Source: Streptomyces hoynatensis (GTDB lineage: Bacteria; Actinomycetota; Actinomycetes; Streptomycetales; Streptomycetaceae). From it: DNA of 64,000 nt. The stretch's first letter is position 1; the number at the start of each line of letters is the position of its first letter. The position numbers and the translations under genes were made by a program. Below, piece by piece: positions 8,570 to 16,493 of the stretch. The DNA is taken from positions 186,001-250,000 of the forward strand of contig NZ_RBAL01000008.1 of NCBI RefSeq assembly GCF_003626535.1, in the 5' to 3' direction. Under the pieces are notes generated by a model. It made no database searches. It worked only from the letters and a program-made list of their open reading frames with translations, and had not been told where the DNA came from.

Positions 8570-9214
8570 ATGCGTTTTCCCGGACTGCCGCACCTCGTGG
8601 CGCGCGCGGCGGCGCTGGCCCCGGGCGAGGGGCGGGCCGTGCTCGGCCTCGCCGGACCGCCAGGCGCGGGGAAGTCGACGCTGGCCACGCGGCTGGTCGC
8701 CGCGCTCGGCGAGCGCGCGGCCTACGTCCCGCTCGACGGCTTCCACCTGTCCAACGCCCAGCTCGACCGGCTCGGCCTGCGCTCCCGCAAGGGCTCCGAG
8801 CCGAGCTTCGACGTGTGGGGGTACGAGGCGCTGCTGCGCCGCCTGGCCGGGGAGCGCTCGCGCGGGGTGTACGTGCCCGACTTCGACCGCACCCTGGACG
8901 AGCCGGTGGCCGCCCGCCACCACGTGCCGGCCGGGGCCCGGCTGATCGTCACCGAGGGCAACTACCTGGCCTGCGAGGGCGAGGGCTGGCGCGCGGCGCG
9001 CTCCCTGATGGCCGAGGTCTGGTACGTGGACGCGCCGGACGAGGTCCGCGACGCGCGCCTGATGCGGCGGCACACGGGCAACGGCCGCAGCCCCGAGGCG
9101 GCCCGGGCCTGGATCGACGCGAACGACGCGCCCAACGCCGCACTGGTCAAGGCCTCACGTGCCCGCTGCGACCTGGTGCTCGAAGCCGAGGGCCGGGCCG
9201 GCCCCGGGGACTGA
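8570..9214 (+). CDS. Nucleoside/nucleotide kinase family protein (uridine kinase / PanK-like fold)
   Basis: P-loop kinase of 214 aa. Walker A GPPGAGKST is at about 29-37 and DGFHLSNAQLDRLG follows, the substrate-binding DGFH motif shared by uridine kinases, phosphoribulokinases and type I pantothenate kinases. VTEGNYLACEGEGW and the arginine lid RDARLMRRH complete the fold. Related actinobacterial proteins are annotated as fructose- or nucleoside-kinase-like; the substrate is unknown. It converges on cebG on the opposite strand and has no obvious partner. Confidence 0.75.
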   Translation: MRFPGLPHLVARAAALAPGEGRAVLGLAGPPGAGKSTLATRLVAALGERAAYVPLDGFHLSNAQLDRLGLRSRKGSEPSFDVWGYEALLRRLAGERSRGVYVPDFDRTLDEPVAARHHVPAGARLIVTEGNYLACEGEGWRAARSLMAEVWYVDAPDEVRDARLMRRHTGNGRSPEAARAWIDANDAPNAALVKASRARCDLVLEAEGRAGPGD

Positions 9215-9296
9215 CGGGGCCGGCCCGGCGCAACGGCCCGGCGGGACGGGCCTGCCGGGGCGGGTCTGGCGCAACGTGCCTGGCGGGAGGGGCCGT

Positions 9297-10223
9297 TCAG
9301 CCCTTGACCGCGCCCTGCATGATCCCGCTGACGATCTGCCGCCCGAAGACGACGAACATCGCCAGCAGCGGCAGCGTGCCCAGCAGGGCGCCGGCCATGA
9401 TGACCGACTGGTCGCGCACGTAGCCCGCGCTGAGCTGGGTGAGGGCCACGGGCACCGTCGGGTTGCTCATGTCCAGGGCGATGTACGGCCAGAAGAAGTC
9501 GTTCCACGCGTGCACGAACGTGATCATGAAGAGCACGGCCATCGCGGGCCTGGCGATGGGCAGCACGATGCTCCAGAAGATCCGCAGCGAGTGGGCGCCG
9601 TCCACCCGGCCCGCCTCCACCAGCTCGTCCGGCAGCGCCTCGGCCAGGTACTGCCGCATGAAGAACACGCCGACCGCGCTCACCAGGGTGGGGAAGATGA
9701 CCGCGGGCAGCTGCTGCCCCCAGCCCAGGTCCGACATCATCATGAACAGCGGGACGACCCCCAGCTGCGGCGGCACCAGCATCGTGCCGATGACCAGCAT
9801 CAGCAGGATGTTGCGGCCCCGGAAACGCAGCTTGGCGAAGGCGAACCCGGCCAGCGTGGCGAAGAGCACGGTGGCGGTGGCGATGGCGCTCGCGACGATC
9901 AGGCTGTTGCCCATCGCCTTGCCGAGCGTCGCGTCCTGCCAGGCCGTCGAGAGGTTCTTGAACAGGTTCGGGCCCGGGATGAAGGGCGGCGGGGTCTGCG
10001 TGACCCGCGTGTTGTCGGTGGAGGCCGCCACCGTCGTCCAGTACAGCGGGAAGAGGGACAGCAGCGCGGCGAAGCCGAGCAGCACGTACGCGACCGGGCC
10101 GGCGTGGTGCTGCCGCCCGGCGCCCTGGCGCAGGGACAGGCGCGCCCGCCGCCGGGGAACGCCTGCGGCCTCGGCGGGGTGGCGCCGCGGGGCCGGCCGG
10201 CCCCGGAGGGTTTCCGTGGACAT
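9297..10223 (-). CDS. cebG: Cello-oligosaccharide ABC transporter permease CebG-type
   Basis: MalG-type inner-membrane permease of a CUT1 sugar importer, 308 aa. Six membrane segments follow a 45-residue Arg-rich cytoplasmic N-terminus. The EAA loop that docks the shared ATPase reads LPDELVEAGRVDGA...FWSIVLP. GAGGAAG precedes the ATG. It lies three bases after cebF and is the last gene of the operon cebE-cebF-cebG. In Streptomyces griseus and S. reticuli bglC (beta-glucosidase) follows; here a convergent kinase gene follows instead. No ATPase is encoded, as expected because MsiK serves CUT1 importers in Streptomyces. Confidence 0.85.
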   Translation of the reverse strand: MSTETLRGRPAPRRHPAEAAGVPRRRARLSLRQGAGRQHHAGPVAYVLLGFAALLSLFPLYWTTVAASTDNTRVTQTPPPFIPGPNLFKNLSTAWQDATLGKAMGNSLIVASAIATATVLFATLAGFAFAKLRFRGRNILLMLVIGTMLVPPQLGVVPLFMMMSDLGWGQQLPAVIFPTLVSAVGVFFMRQYLAEALPDELVEAGRVDGAHSLRIFWSIVLPIARPAMAVLFMITFVHAWNDFFWPYIALDMSNPTVPVALTQLSAGYVRDQSVIMAGALLGTLPLLAMFVVFGRQIVSGIMQGAVKG

Positions 10224-10226
10224 GGC

Positions 10227-11222
10227 TTACCGCTTCCTCCTCGCGGGCCGGCGGGACGCAAGGCGCGAGATCACGCGCTGGAGCACGAAGACGAGGACCA
10301 GCAGCAGGAACATGGCCCAGGCGATGGTGGCGGCGCGTCCCATCTGGTAGTTCCGCCAGCCCTCCTCGTACAGCAGCAGGCCGAGCGTCTGGTACTGGTT
10401 GTCCGCGCCGCCGGTGACCCCGTTGGGGCCCTGCCCGAAGATCAGCGGCTCGCCGAACAGCTGGGTGGCGCCGATGGTGGACAGCACGATGGTGAAGACG
10501 ATGGTGGCGCGGATGCCCGGGATGGTGACGGTGCGGAACTGCTGCCAGCGGGAGGCGCCGTCGATCGCCGCCGCCTCGTAGCGGTCGCGCGGGATGGCCT
10601 GCATCGCGGCCAGGTAGAGCAGCGCGTTGTAGCCGGTCCAGCGCCAGATGACGATGGTGGAGATGGCGAACTGGGCGGGCCACTTCTCGTTCTCCCAGTC
10701 GACGTCGCCGAAGCCGACCAGGTTCAGGCCCCAGTTGATCATTCCGAAGTCGCGCTCGAAGAGCATGCTGAAGACGAGCGCGGCGGCGCCGACCGAGGTG
10801 GCGTAGGGCGCCAGGGCGGCCACCCGGAAGAAGAGGGAGCCGCGCAGGTGGTAGTTGAGGAGGTGGGCGAGGCCGAGGGCCATCAGCAGCTGCGGGACGG
10901 TGGAGATGACGCCGATGGTGAAGGTGTTGCGCAGCGCGTTCCAGAACCTGTCGTCCTGCCACAGGTCGGTGTAGTTGCCCAGGCCCTTCCAGGACATGAC
11001 GTCCAGCGTGGACAGCTCGACCTGGTGCAGCGAGACCCAGAAGGTGTAGAGCAGCGGGTAGAAGCTGAAGGCGGCGAACACGACGAAGAACGGGGCGATG
11101 AACCCGTAGGGCGCCGCCCGGATGTCGAACCGGTGCAGGAGGGTGCGCCGTCGCTGCCCGGACGTGGGCCCGGGGCCGGAGGGACGCAGGTCCGCCGCGG
11201 GAGTGGAGGTGGAGGCGGCCAC
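10227..11222 (-). CDS. cebF: Cello-oligosaccharide ABC transporter permease CebF-type
   Basis: MalF-type permease, 331 aa, partner of CebG. It has six membrane segments, a periplasmic region around GYNALLYLAAMQ, and the EAA loop IPRDRYEAAAIDGASRWQQFRTVTIP. I prefer the GTG at 11222 because AAGGAAGGGAGG lies five bases upstream; a GTG 24 bases earlier lacks a ribosome site. The 153-base gap to cebE contains only GC-rich sequence and possible attenuating stems, so the permeases may be expressed at a lower level than the binding protein. Confidence 0.85.
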   Translation of the reverse strand: MAASTSTPAADLRPSGPGPTSGQRRRTLLHRFDIRAAPYGFIAPFFVVFAAFSFYPLLYTFWVSLHQVELSTLDVMSWKGLGNYTDLWQDDRFWNALRNTFTIGVISTVPQLLMALGLAHLLNYHLRGSLFFRVAALAPYATSVGAAALVFSMLFERDFGMINWGLNLVGFGDVDWENEKWPAQFAISTIVIWRWTGYNALLYLAAMQAIPRDRYEAAAIDGASRWQQFRTVTIPGIRATIVFTIVLSTIGATQLFGEPLIFGQGPNGVTGGADNQYQTLGLLLYEEGWRNYQMGRAATIAWAMFLLLVLVFVLQRVISRLASRRPARRKR

Positions 11223-11375
11223 GAGGGCCTCCCTTCCTTGGGGCACTTCTTGGCGCGCGGTGGTTTCGCGGAGTTTCCGCGGGAGGGCGGCGCCGGGCGC
11301 GCCGCCCGGGGGGCGGCCCGGGGGCGCCGGAGCGCTCCTCGGGCCGCCCTGGAAGCCGGCGTGCGGCCTGGCGGG

Positions 11376-12689
11376 TCAGCCGACGGCGTGCTGGATGTCC
11401 TCGTCGGTGGCGTCCCAGGCGTCGTCGGGGCTCTGCCCCTGCGACTCGATGCGCTGGAGTCCCTGGGCGAAGAGGTTCTTGATGGTGCCGTCCTTGCGGC
11501 CGAGCACCTGCTCGTCGGGGATCTCCTGGGCGGCGGCGCCGAAGATCCGGCCGATCGGCGCGTCGTTGAAGTACTCCGAGGTGACGTTCTGCACCTCGGG
11601 AGACTCGATGGCCTCCTGGGACGAGGGGAAGAAGCCGAGTTCCTGGAACAGGTACGCCTGTTGCTCAGGCGCCGTCAGCCAGGCGATCAGGTCGATGGCC
11701 TCCTGCCTGACCGGGCTGTCCTGGTTGACCGCGAGGAAGGAGCCGCCCCAGTTGGCGCCCTGCGGGGCGGGGGCCACGTCCCACTTGCCGGCGTTCTCGG
11801 GGCCCGCCTTCTCCTGGATGTGGGCGAGCATCCACGCCGGGCACACGGTGGTGGCGAAGGTGCTGTTGGCCAGGCCCGGGTCCCAGCCGGTCTGGAACTG
11901 CCGCAGGGCCGCGGTCATTCCGGAGGAGGCGGCCTGGGAGGCCAGCTCCCAGGCGTCGTGGACGGCCGGGTTGTCCTGGTAGATGAGGTCGCCGTCCGCG
12001 TTGTAGAACTGCTCGGAGCTGCCGTAGATCATGGCGTTGAACAGGCCGCTGGACGTGTCCATGTAGGAGAGTTCCGGGTCCTGCGAGTCGGCCATGAAGC
12101 GCTCGCCGACGTCGACGTACTGCTCCCAGCCGTCGGCCCACAGCGCGCCGACCTCCTCGCGGTCGGTGGGCAGCCCGGCCTGCTCGAACATGTCCCGGCG
12201 GTAGCAGACGGCCATCGGACCCATGTCGGTGCCCAGGCCGAGGACGGCGCCGTCCTCCGTGGTGATCTGGTTCTGCTTCCACGGCAGGAAGTGGTCGGTG
12301 CCCGGCACGTCCGACAGGTCGGCGAACCGGTCGGCCTGGGTGTCCACGATCTCCCTGACCCGGCCGATCTCGATGCCCTGAATGTCCTTCAGCCCGCTGC
12401 CGGCGGCCAGGTGGGTCTGGAGGGACGTGTAGTAGGTCTCTTCGTCACCGGCGACCTCGGCCTCGATGGTGACGTCGGGATGCTCCTCCATGTACCGGTC
12501 GAGGAGATCGGTTTCCTTGTACCCCATCACCCCGAACAGGCCCATGGTGATGGTGACCTTGCCGTCCTCGGACCGTCCGCCCCCGGTCCCTGTGTCGCTG
12601 CCGCCGCAGCCCGCGAGCAGGGCGAGCGAGACGACGGCGGAGACGATCCCTACGACTCTTGTACGCGGTAACACGCGAGCACTGCGCAT
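11376..12689 (-). CDS. cebE: Cellobiose/cello-oligosaccharide-binding lipoprotein CebE-type, with a TTA codon
   Basis: Extracellular solute-binding lipoprotein, 437 aa, CUT1 family 1. The signal peptide ends in LLAGC. Blocks TMGLFGVMGYKETDLLDRYM, GLGTDMGPMAVCYRRDMFEQ, AALRQFQTGWDPGLAN and APIGRIFGAAAQ closely follow what I know of CebE. The start is fixed by AAGGAG five bases before ATG 12689; an upstream ATG would run through the operators. Codon 7 is TTA (12669-12671), the rarest leucine codon in Streptomyces, and several neighbouring codons (AGT, GCT, CGT, ACA, AGA, GTA) are also atypical. In Streptomyces, TTA translation needs the developmentally controlled bldA tRNA, so uptake may be tied to development. 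Confidence 0.88.
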   Translation of the reverse strand: MRSARVLPRTRVVGIVSAVVSLALLAGCGGSDTGTGGGRSEDGKVTITMGLFGVMGYKETDLLDRYMEEHPDVTIEAEVAGDEETYYTSLQTHLAAGSGLKDIQGIEIGRVREIVDTQADRFADLSDVPGTDHFLPWKQNQITTEDGAVLGLGTDMGPMAVCYRRDMFEQAGLPTDREEVGALWADGWEQYVDVGERFMADSQDPELSYMDTSSGLFNAMIYGSSEQFYNADGDLIYQDNPAVHDAWELASQAASSGMTAALRQFQTGWDPGLANSTFATTVCPAWMLAHIQEKAGPENAGKWDVAPAPQGANWGGSFLAVNQDSPVRQEAIDLIAWLTAPEQQAYLFQELGFFPSSQEAIESPEVQNVTSEYFNDAPIGRIFGAAAQEIPDEQVLGRKDGTIKNLFAQGLQRIESQGQSPDDAWDATDEDIQHAVG

Positions 12690-12721
12690 CACTTCTCCTT
12701 GCGTAGCAGCTGCCGACCGAG

Positions 12722-12779
12722 TGGGATCGATCCCAGTGTCGGTGGGAACGATCCCAGTGGGCTGTGGGAACACTCTCCC
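12722..12779. promoter_or_regulatory. Three CebR-type operator boxes upstream of cebE
   Basis: Three copies of a TGGGA-N4-TCCCA-type element lie directly upstream of cebE. They are TGGGATCGATCCCA at 12722-12735 (perfect palindrome), TGGGAACGATCCCA at 12743-12756 (one mismatch pair), and a looser TGGGAACACTCTCCC at 12765-12779. The known CebR box is TGGGAGCGCTCCCA. Start-to-start spacing is 21 and 22 bp, two helical turns, which favours cooperative binding on one face of the DNA. They lie 33-90 bases before the cebE start. Confidence 0.8.
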
Positions 12780-12957
12780 GCCCCGATTTGACATGTCAAG
12801 AGCGAGAGGTCAAATCTGTTGGGAAGAAACGTGAAGAGCCGTCGGGGCCGCGGGGGCCGGCGCGTCGCGTCCGCCCGGACGTGGCGGAAGAATCCCTGGC
12901 CAAGGGCGAGTTCCGGCGCCGGTTGCGGGTGTGGGTCAGGAGAGGGGGCGGGTTGTC

Positions 12958-13974
12958 GTGGGCGGTACCCAACGGCCAACTATTAAAACCGTGGCCGCGC
13001 GGGCGGGCGTCGGACGCACCACCGTCTCCCGGGTCCTCAACGGCTCGCCCCTGGTGAGCGCGCAGGCGCGGGCGGCGGTGCTGGCGGCGATCGCGGAGCT
13101 GAACTACGTGCCGAACTCGGTGGCCCGCAGCCTGGTCACCAGCAGAACGCACTCGATCGCCCTCGTCATCCCGGAGTCGGAGAGCCGCCTGGGCGGCGAG
13201 CCGTACTTCTCGGCGGTGATCCGCGGCGTCAGCGCCGGCCTGGCGGGCACCAAGAACCAGCTGCTGCTGATCCTGGTGCGCGACGAGCGGGAACTCGACC
13301 GGCTGACCGAGTTCCTGACGGCCGGGCGGGTGGACGGCGTGCTGCTGGTCTCGGTGCACCGGGACGACCCGCTGCCCGGGCTGCTGGAGAAGCTGGGGCT
13401 GCCCACCGTGCTGGCCGGGCGCCGCTCCCCCGCCGAGCCGCTGCACCACGTCCACTCGGACAACGTGGCCGGCGCCTCGGCGGCCGTGCGCCACCTGCTC
13501 GACCGCGGGCGCGCCACGATCGCCACCATCGCGGGGCCGCTGGACATGGACGCGGGCCGAAGCCGCCTCGAGGGCTGGCGGCGGGCGCTGCGCGCGGCGG
13601 GGCGGGCGGCCGAGGAGGCGCTGATCGCCCCCGCCGACTTCACCGAGGAGGGCGGCAGGCTGGCGATGCGGGAACTGCTGGCGCGCCGCCCCGACCTCGA
13701 CGCCGTCTTCGCCGCCTCGGACGTGATGGCCGCGGGCGCCCTGGCCGAACTGCGCCGCCAGGGGCGGCGGGTGCCCGGGGACGTGGCGCTCGTCGGCTAC
13801 GACGACTCGATCGTCGCCAGGCACACCGACCCGCCGCTGACCAGCGTCAGGCAGCCGGTCGAGGAGATCGGGCGCACCATCACCGGGATCCTGCTCCAGG
13901 AGATCGCCGAGCCGGGCAGCGCCCGGCGGCACGTGGTGCTGCCCACCTCCCTCATCCCGCGGGATTCGAGCTAG
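12958..13974 (+). CDS. cebR: LacI-family repressor CebR-type
   Basis: Transcriptional repressor, 338 aa from GTG 12958. The LacI helix-turn-helix (TIKTVAARAGVGRTTVSRVLNGS) occupies about residues 7-30, with the hinge helix NSVARSLVTSRT after it, then a periplasmic-binding-type effector domain to the end. It is divergent from cebEFG and closely resembles CebR, which releases its operator on binding cellobiose. The start is uncertain: GTG 12931 adds nine residues but has no ribosome site, whereas 12958 follows a GGAGAGGGGG stretch. No box lies immediately before this gene, so autoregulation would have to act from the shared upstream boxes about 180 bases away. Confidence 0.85.
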   Translation: MGGTQRPTIKTVAARAGVGRTTVSRVLNGSPLVSAQARAAVLAAIAELNYVPNSVARSLVTSRTHSIALVIPESESRLGGEPYFSAVIRGVSAGLAGTKNQLLLILVRDERELDRLTEFLTAGRVDGVLLVSVHRDDPLPGLLEKLGLPTVLAGRRSPAEPLHHVHSDNVAGASAAVRHLLDRGRATIATIAGPLDMDAGRSRLEGWRRALRAAGRAAEEALIAPADFTEEGGRLAMRELLARRPDLDAVFAASDVMAAGALAELRRQGRRVPGDVALVGYDDSIVARHTDPPLTSVRQPVEEIGRTITGILLQEIAEPGSARRHVVLPTSLIPRDSS

Positions 13975-14148
13975 CCGCGCCGATGCCGGCCAGGCCGCCA
14001 CGTTGGCCGGACAGGTCCTGGACGGGCGGACCCGCATCTGCGTTCATGGGGTGTCACATTCAGGCAGTGAGGGCTGCTCACCACGCCATCGGCCACCGGA
14101 AACCGGCCGTGACGGGTCGTCGCCCCGAAAACGAGGAGGACAGCACCG

Positions 14149-14586
14149 ATGCGCTTGCGTGCCCTTTCCAGACGGGTGGTTCTCGCCACGAGCGCCGCCA
14201 CCGTCGCCACGGTGGTCTTCGGCGCCCAGACCGCCTTCGCCACCGACGACAGCTTCACGGTGTACTCCGACGACAGCGGCTTCTGCGGCTCGGCCGAGTT
14301 CGTGGACTACGGTCCGGGCGCCGCGGGTGGGGGCAACAACGACGACTATCTCGTCATCCACGACCTGTGCTCGGACTCCAGGGGCGTCAGGGCCTACGCC
14401 TGGGTCAACGGCGAGTACCTCGGCGCCAAGAACAACACCAACGGGCTGAGCGGCGCCCCCGTCGTCTGGGACCCCTTCGGCAACGTCACGGGCATGCAGG
14501 TCGTGGGCCTCAAAGTGTGCCTCTTCGACTCGGACAACGTGCTCACCCATTGCCACGAGGGCGAGAACACCATTCTCGACGGCTGA
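14149..14586 (+). CDS. Small secreted protein of unknown function
   Basis: A 145-residue preprotein with a clear Sec signal peptide (basic MRLRALSRR, hydrophobic core, cleavage likely after TAFA at residue 31 or 32). The mature part of about 114 residues is acidic and rich in Asp, Asn and Gly, with four cysteines (FCGS, DLCS, KVCLF, HCHE), enough for two disulfides. The patterns VYSDDSGFCGSAEFVDYG and AYAWVNGEYLGAKNN suggest a small beta-rich extracellular domain seen in Streptomyces hypothetical proteins; I assign no function. GAGGAGGA precedes the ATG. It stands alone between cebR and a convergent gene. Confidence 0.7.
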   Translation: MRLRALSRRVVLATSAATVATVVFGAQTAFATDDSFTVYSDDSGFCGSAEFVDYGPGAAGGGNNDDYLVIHDLCSDSRGVRAYAWVNGEYLGAKNNTNGLSGAPVVWDPFGNVTGMQVVGLKVCLFDSDNVLTHCHEGENTILDG

Positions 14587-14648
14587 GGGGGCGCACAGCG
14601 CGCCGAGCCGGGCCCGCGCGGCCTGCCCGGCCGCGGCGGCGGACGGGG

Positions 14649-15032
14649 TCACCGCAGGCGCAGGAAGTTCCGGACGTCGTCGTATCCGTCGCGGGCCCGG
14701 CCGTCCACGTCCGCCGGGTCCGCCTCGGCCCGCGCCGCCAGCGACCGCGCCAGCGCCAGGGCCTCGTCGCCGAGCCGCCCGAAGCGCCGCGCGGTGTGTC
14801 CCAGGCACAGGCCGGCCAGCCCGAGCAGCGGACTCCCCGGCACGGCCCGGGTCCCGACCTGCACGCACCAGTGCTCGACGAACTCCGCGTCCTCGTCGAA
14901 CAACGCGGCCCCGACCAGGACTTCCGCCGCCTCGTCCGCCGCCGAACGGTCGCGCAGCGCCCGCTCCAGCGTCTCGGCCACCACCTCGTGAGGGAGCGCC
15001 GGAGGATTCCCGAAGCCAGGACGAGAAGGCAT
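14649..15032 (-). CDS. Hypothetical cytoplasmic protein
   Basis: A 127-residue soluble, acidic, helix-rich protein with no signal peptide or membrane segment and no family I recognise. The sequence alternates Ala/Leu/Glu helices (VVAETLERALRDRSAADEAAEVLVGAALF; LGDEALALARSLAARAEAD), reminiscent of HEAT-like helical repeats seen in some immunity or adaptor proteins, but that is only a resemblance. Third-position GC and length support a real gene. It converges on the secreted-protein gene and diverges from the aldo/keto reductase. Confidence 0.55.
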   Translation of the reverse strand: MPSRPGFGNPPALPHEVVAETLERALRDRSAADEAAEVLVGAALFDEDAEFVEHWCVQVGTRAVPGSPLLGLAGLCLGHTARRFGRLGDEALALARSLAARAEADPADVDGRARDGYDDVRNFLRLR

Positions 15033-15231
15033 CCCACAAGACTACGCGGTCGCGCCCTCCTGCCGCCTGCCCCCGTCCCCTCGGACCGGAGGGGCCGACG
15101 GGGCCCGCGCCGCGCCGGTGCCGCGGGCGCGGGGCCCGGCTTGTGCGGCCGGCGCCACCGATCGAGCATGATCGAGAAGGTATCCGGATGTGCTCCGGCC
15201 CGGCGTTCCACCGACCTCAGGAGATCGAGCC

Positions 15232-16161
15232 GTGACTTCGAACGATCCCGCGTCGCCCGGCGCACGCCGCGGCCCCGCGGCGTCCCCCACCCCGGCTTCG
15301 CCCGCTTCCGCCGCCTCGCCCGGCTCCCCCGCCTCCGCCGCCCCCGTCCACACCCTCAACGACTCCCACCCCCTGCCCGCCCTCGGCTTCGGCACCTACC
15401 CGCTGCGGGACGCCGAGGCCGCGCAGGCGGTCGCCGGCACCCTCCGGATGGGCTACCGGCTGATCGATTCCGCGGTCAACTACCGCAACGAGACCGGCGT
15501 GGGCCGCGGCATCGCCGCCTCCGGCGTGCCGCGCGAGGAGATCGTCGTCACCACCAAGCTGCCCGGGCGGCACCACGGCTACGAGGAGACCCTGGCCTCC
15601 TTCGAGGAGTCCCGCGCCAGGCTCGGCCTGGACCGGGTCGACCTCTACCTGATCCACTGGCCGCTGCCCCGGGTCGGCAGGTACGTCGACTCCTGGCGCG
15701 CCATGATCAGGCTCCGCGAGGAGGGCCTGGTCAGGTCGATCGGCGTCTCCAACTTCACCGTCGGGCAGCTGGAGCGCCTGCACCGGGAGACCGGGGTGCT
15801 GCCCGCCGTCAACCAGATCGAGTTGCACCCCCTGCTCCCGCAGGAGGAGCTGCGGGCCTTCCACGCCGCGCACGGCATCGTCACCGAGAGCTGGAGCCCG
15901 CTCGGCCGCGGCAGCGCCCTGCTCGGCGACCCGGCCATCGGCGAGATCGCCCGGGCCCACGGGATCACCCCCGCGCAGGTGATCCTGCGCTGGCACGTGC
16001 AGCTGGGCGCGGTGCCGATCCCGAAGTCGGGCGACGAGCGGCGGCAGCGGGAGAACCTCGACGTGTTCGGCTTCTCCCTCACGCCGGAGGAGATGGCGGC
16101 CGTCGCGGCCAGGCCGCAGCGGCGGCTCGGCGGCGATCCCGAGACGCACGAGGAGTTCTGA
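15232..16161 (+). CDS. Aldo/keto reductase
   Basis: Cytoplasmic NADPH-dependent oxidoreductase, 309 aa, (beta/alpha)8 barrel. The catalytic tetrad is visible: Asp and Tyr in DSAVNYRNE, Lys in VVTTKLPG and His in LIHWPLP. The cofactor segment VPIPKSGDERRQRENLDVFGF is near the C-terminus. The first 35 residues are an Ala/Ser/Pro-rich extension outside the fold. Start GTG 15232 is chosen for the CAGGAG site eight bases upstream. It resembles 2,5-diketo-gluconate reductase-type enzymes; the substrate is not predictable. Monocistronic. Confidence 0.85.
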   Translation: MTSNDPASPGARRGPAASPTPASPASAASPGSPASAAPVHTLNDSHPLPALGFGTYPLRDAEAAQAVAGTLRMGYRLIDSAVNYRNETGVGRGIAASGVPREEIVVTTKLPGRHHGYEETLASFEESRARLGLDRVDLYLIHWPLPRVGRYVDSWRAMIRLREEGLVRSIGVSNFTVGQLERLHRETGVLPAVNQIELHPLLPQEELRAFHAAHGIVTESWSPLGRGSALLGDPAIGEIARAHGITPAQVILRWHVQLGAVPIPKSGDERRQRENLDVFGFSLTPEEMAAVAARPQRRLGGDPETHEEF

Positions 16162-16493
16162 CCGACCCCGCCCGGCCGTCCCCGCGAGTGGCCGGGCGTG
16201 CGGCCGGGCGTGCGCCCCGGTGGCCGGGCGTGCGGCGGCGGCCGGCCGCCGGTGCGGTTGCGAACGCGCCGCGGGCTGCTTGCATGGAAGCGCGGCGGGG
16301 TGCGCGGCACAAAGGCACGCGAGGGGCGCGGGCGACCGGGGTGGGCGCCGGGGTACGCGCCCCGCTCCCGGCGCCCGGATCGGCGCGGAGGGGGCGGGCG
16401 AAGGGGCGCATGGAAGTGCGCGGGGCGGGGGACCCGGGGGCGCGGAAAGGACGGCGACGGCGGCGGACGGCCACCGGGTAGGGAGCTTGTGAG
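16162..16493. other. 332-base intergenic region without a recognisable gene
   Basis: Extremely GC-rich sequence between the reductase and gnd. It contains repeated GTGGCCGGGCGTGCGGCC-like runs just after the reductase stop (16189-16235), which may terminate transcription. Open frames here have no homologue I recognise and no ribosome site. The gnd promoter must lie in the right half, but no confident -35/-10 pair stands out. Confidence 0.45.

Noticed and set aside
12690-12794. Upstream start for cebE at 12794
   Set aside because: It would place all three operator boxes inside the coding region and precede a normal signal peptide with 35 extra residues; ATG 12689 has an AAGGAG site.
16220-16492. 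90-codon frame before gnd
   Set aside because: Arg/Gly/Ala-rich, no homologous pattern, no ribosome site.
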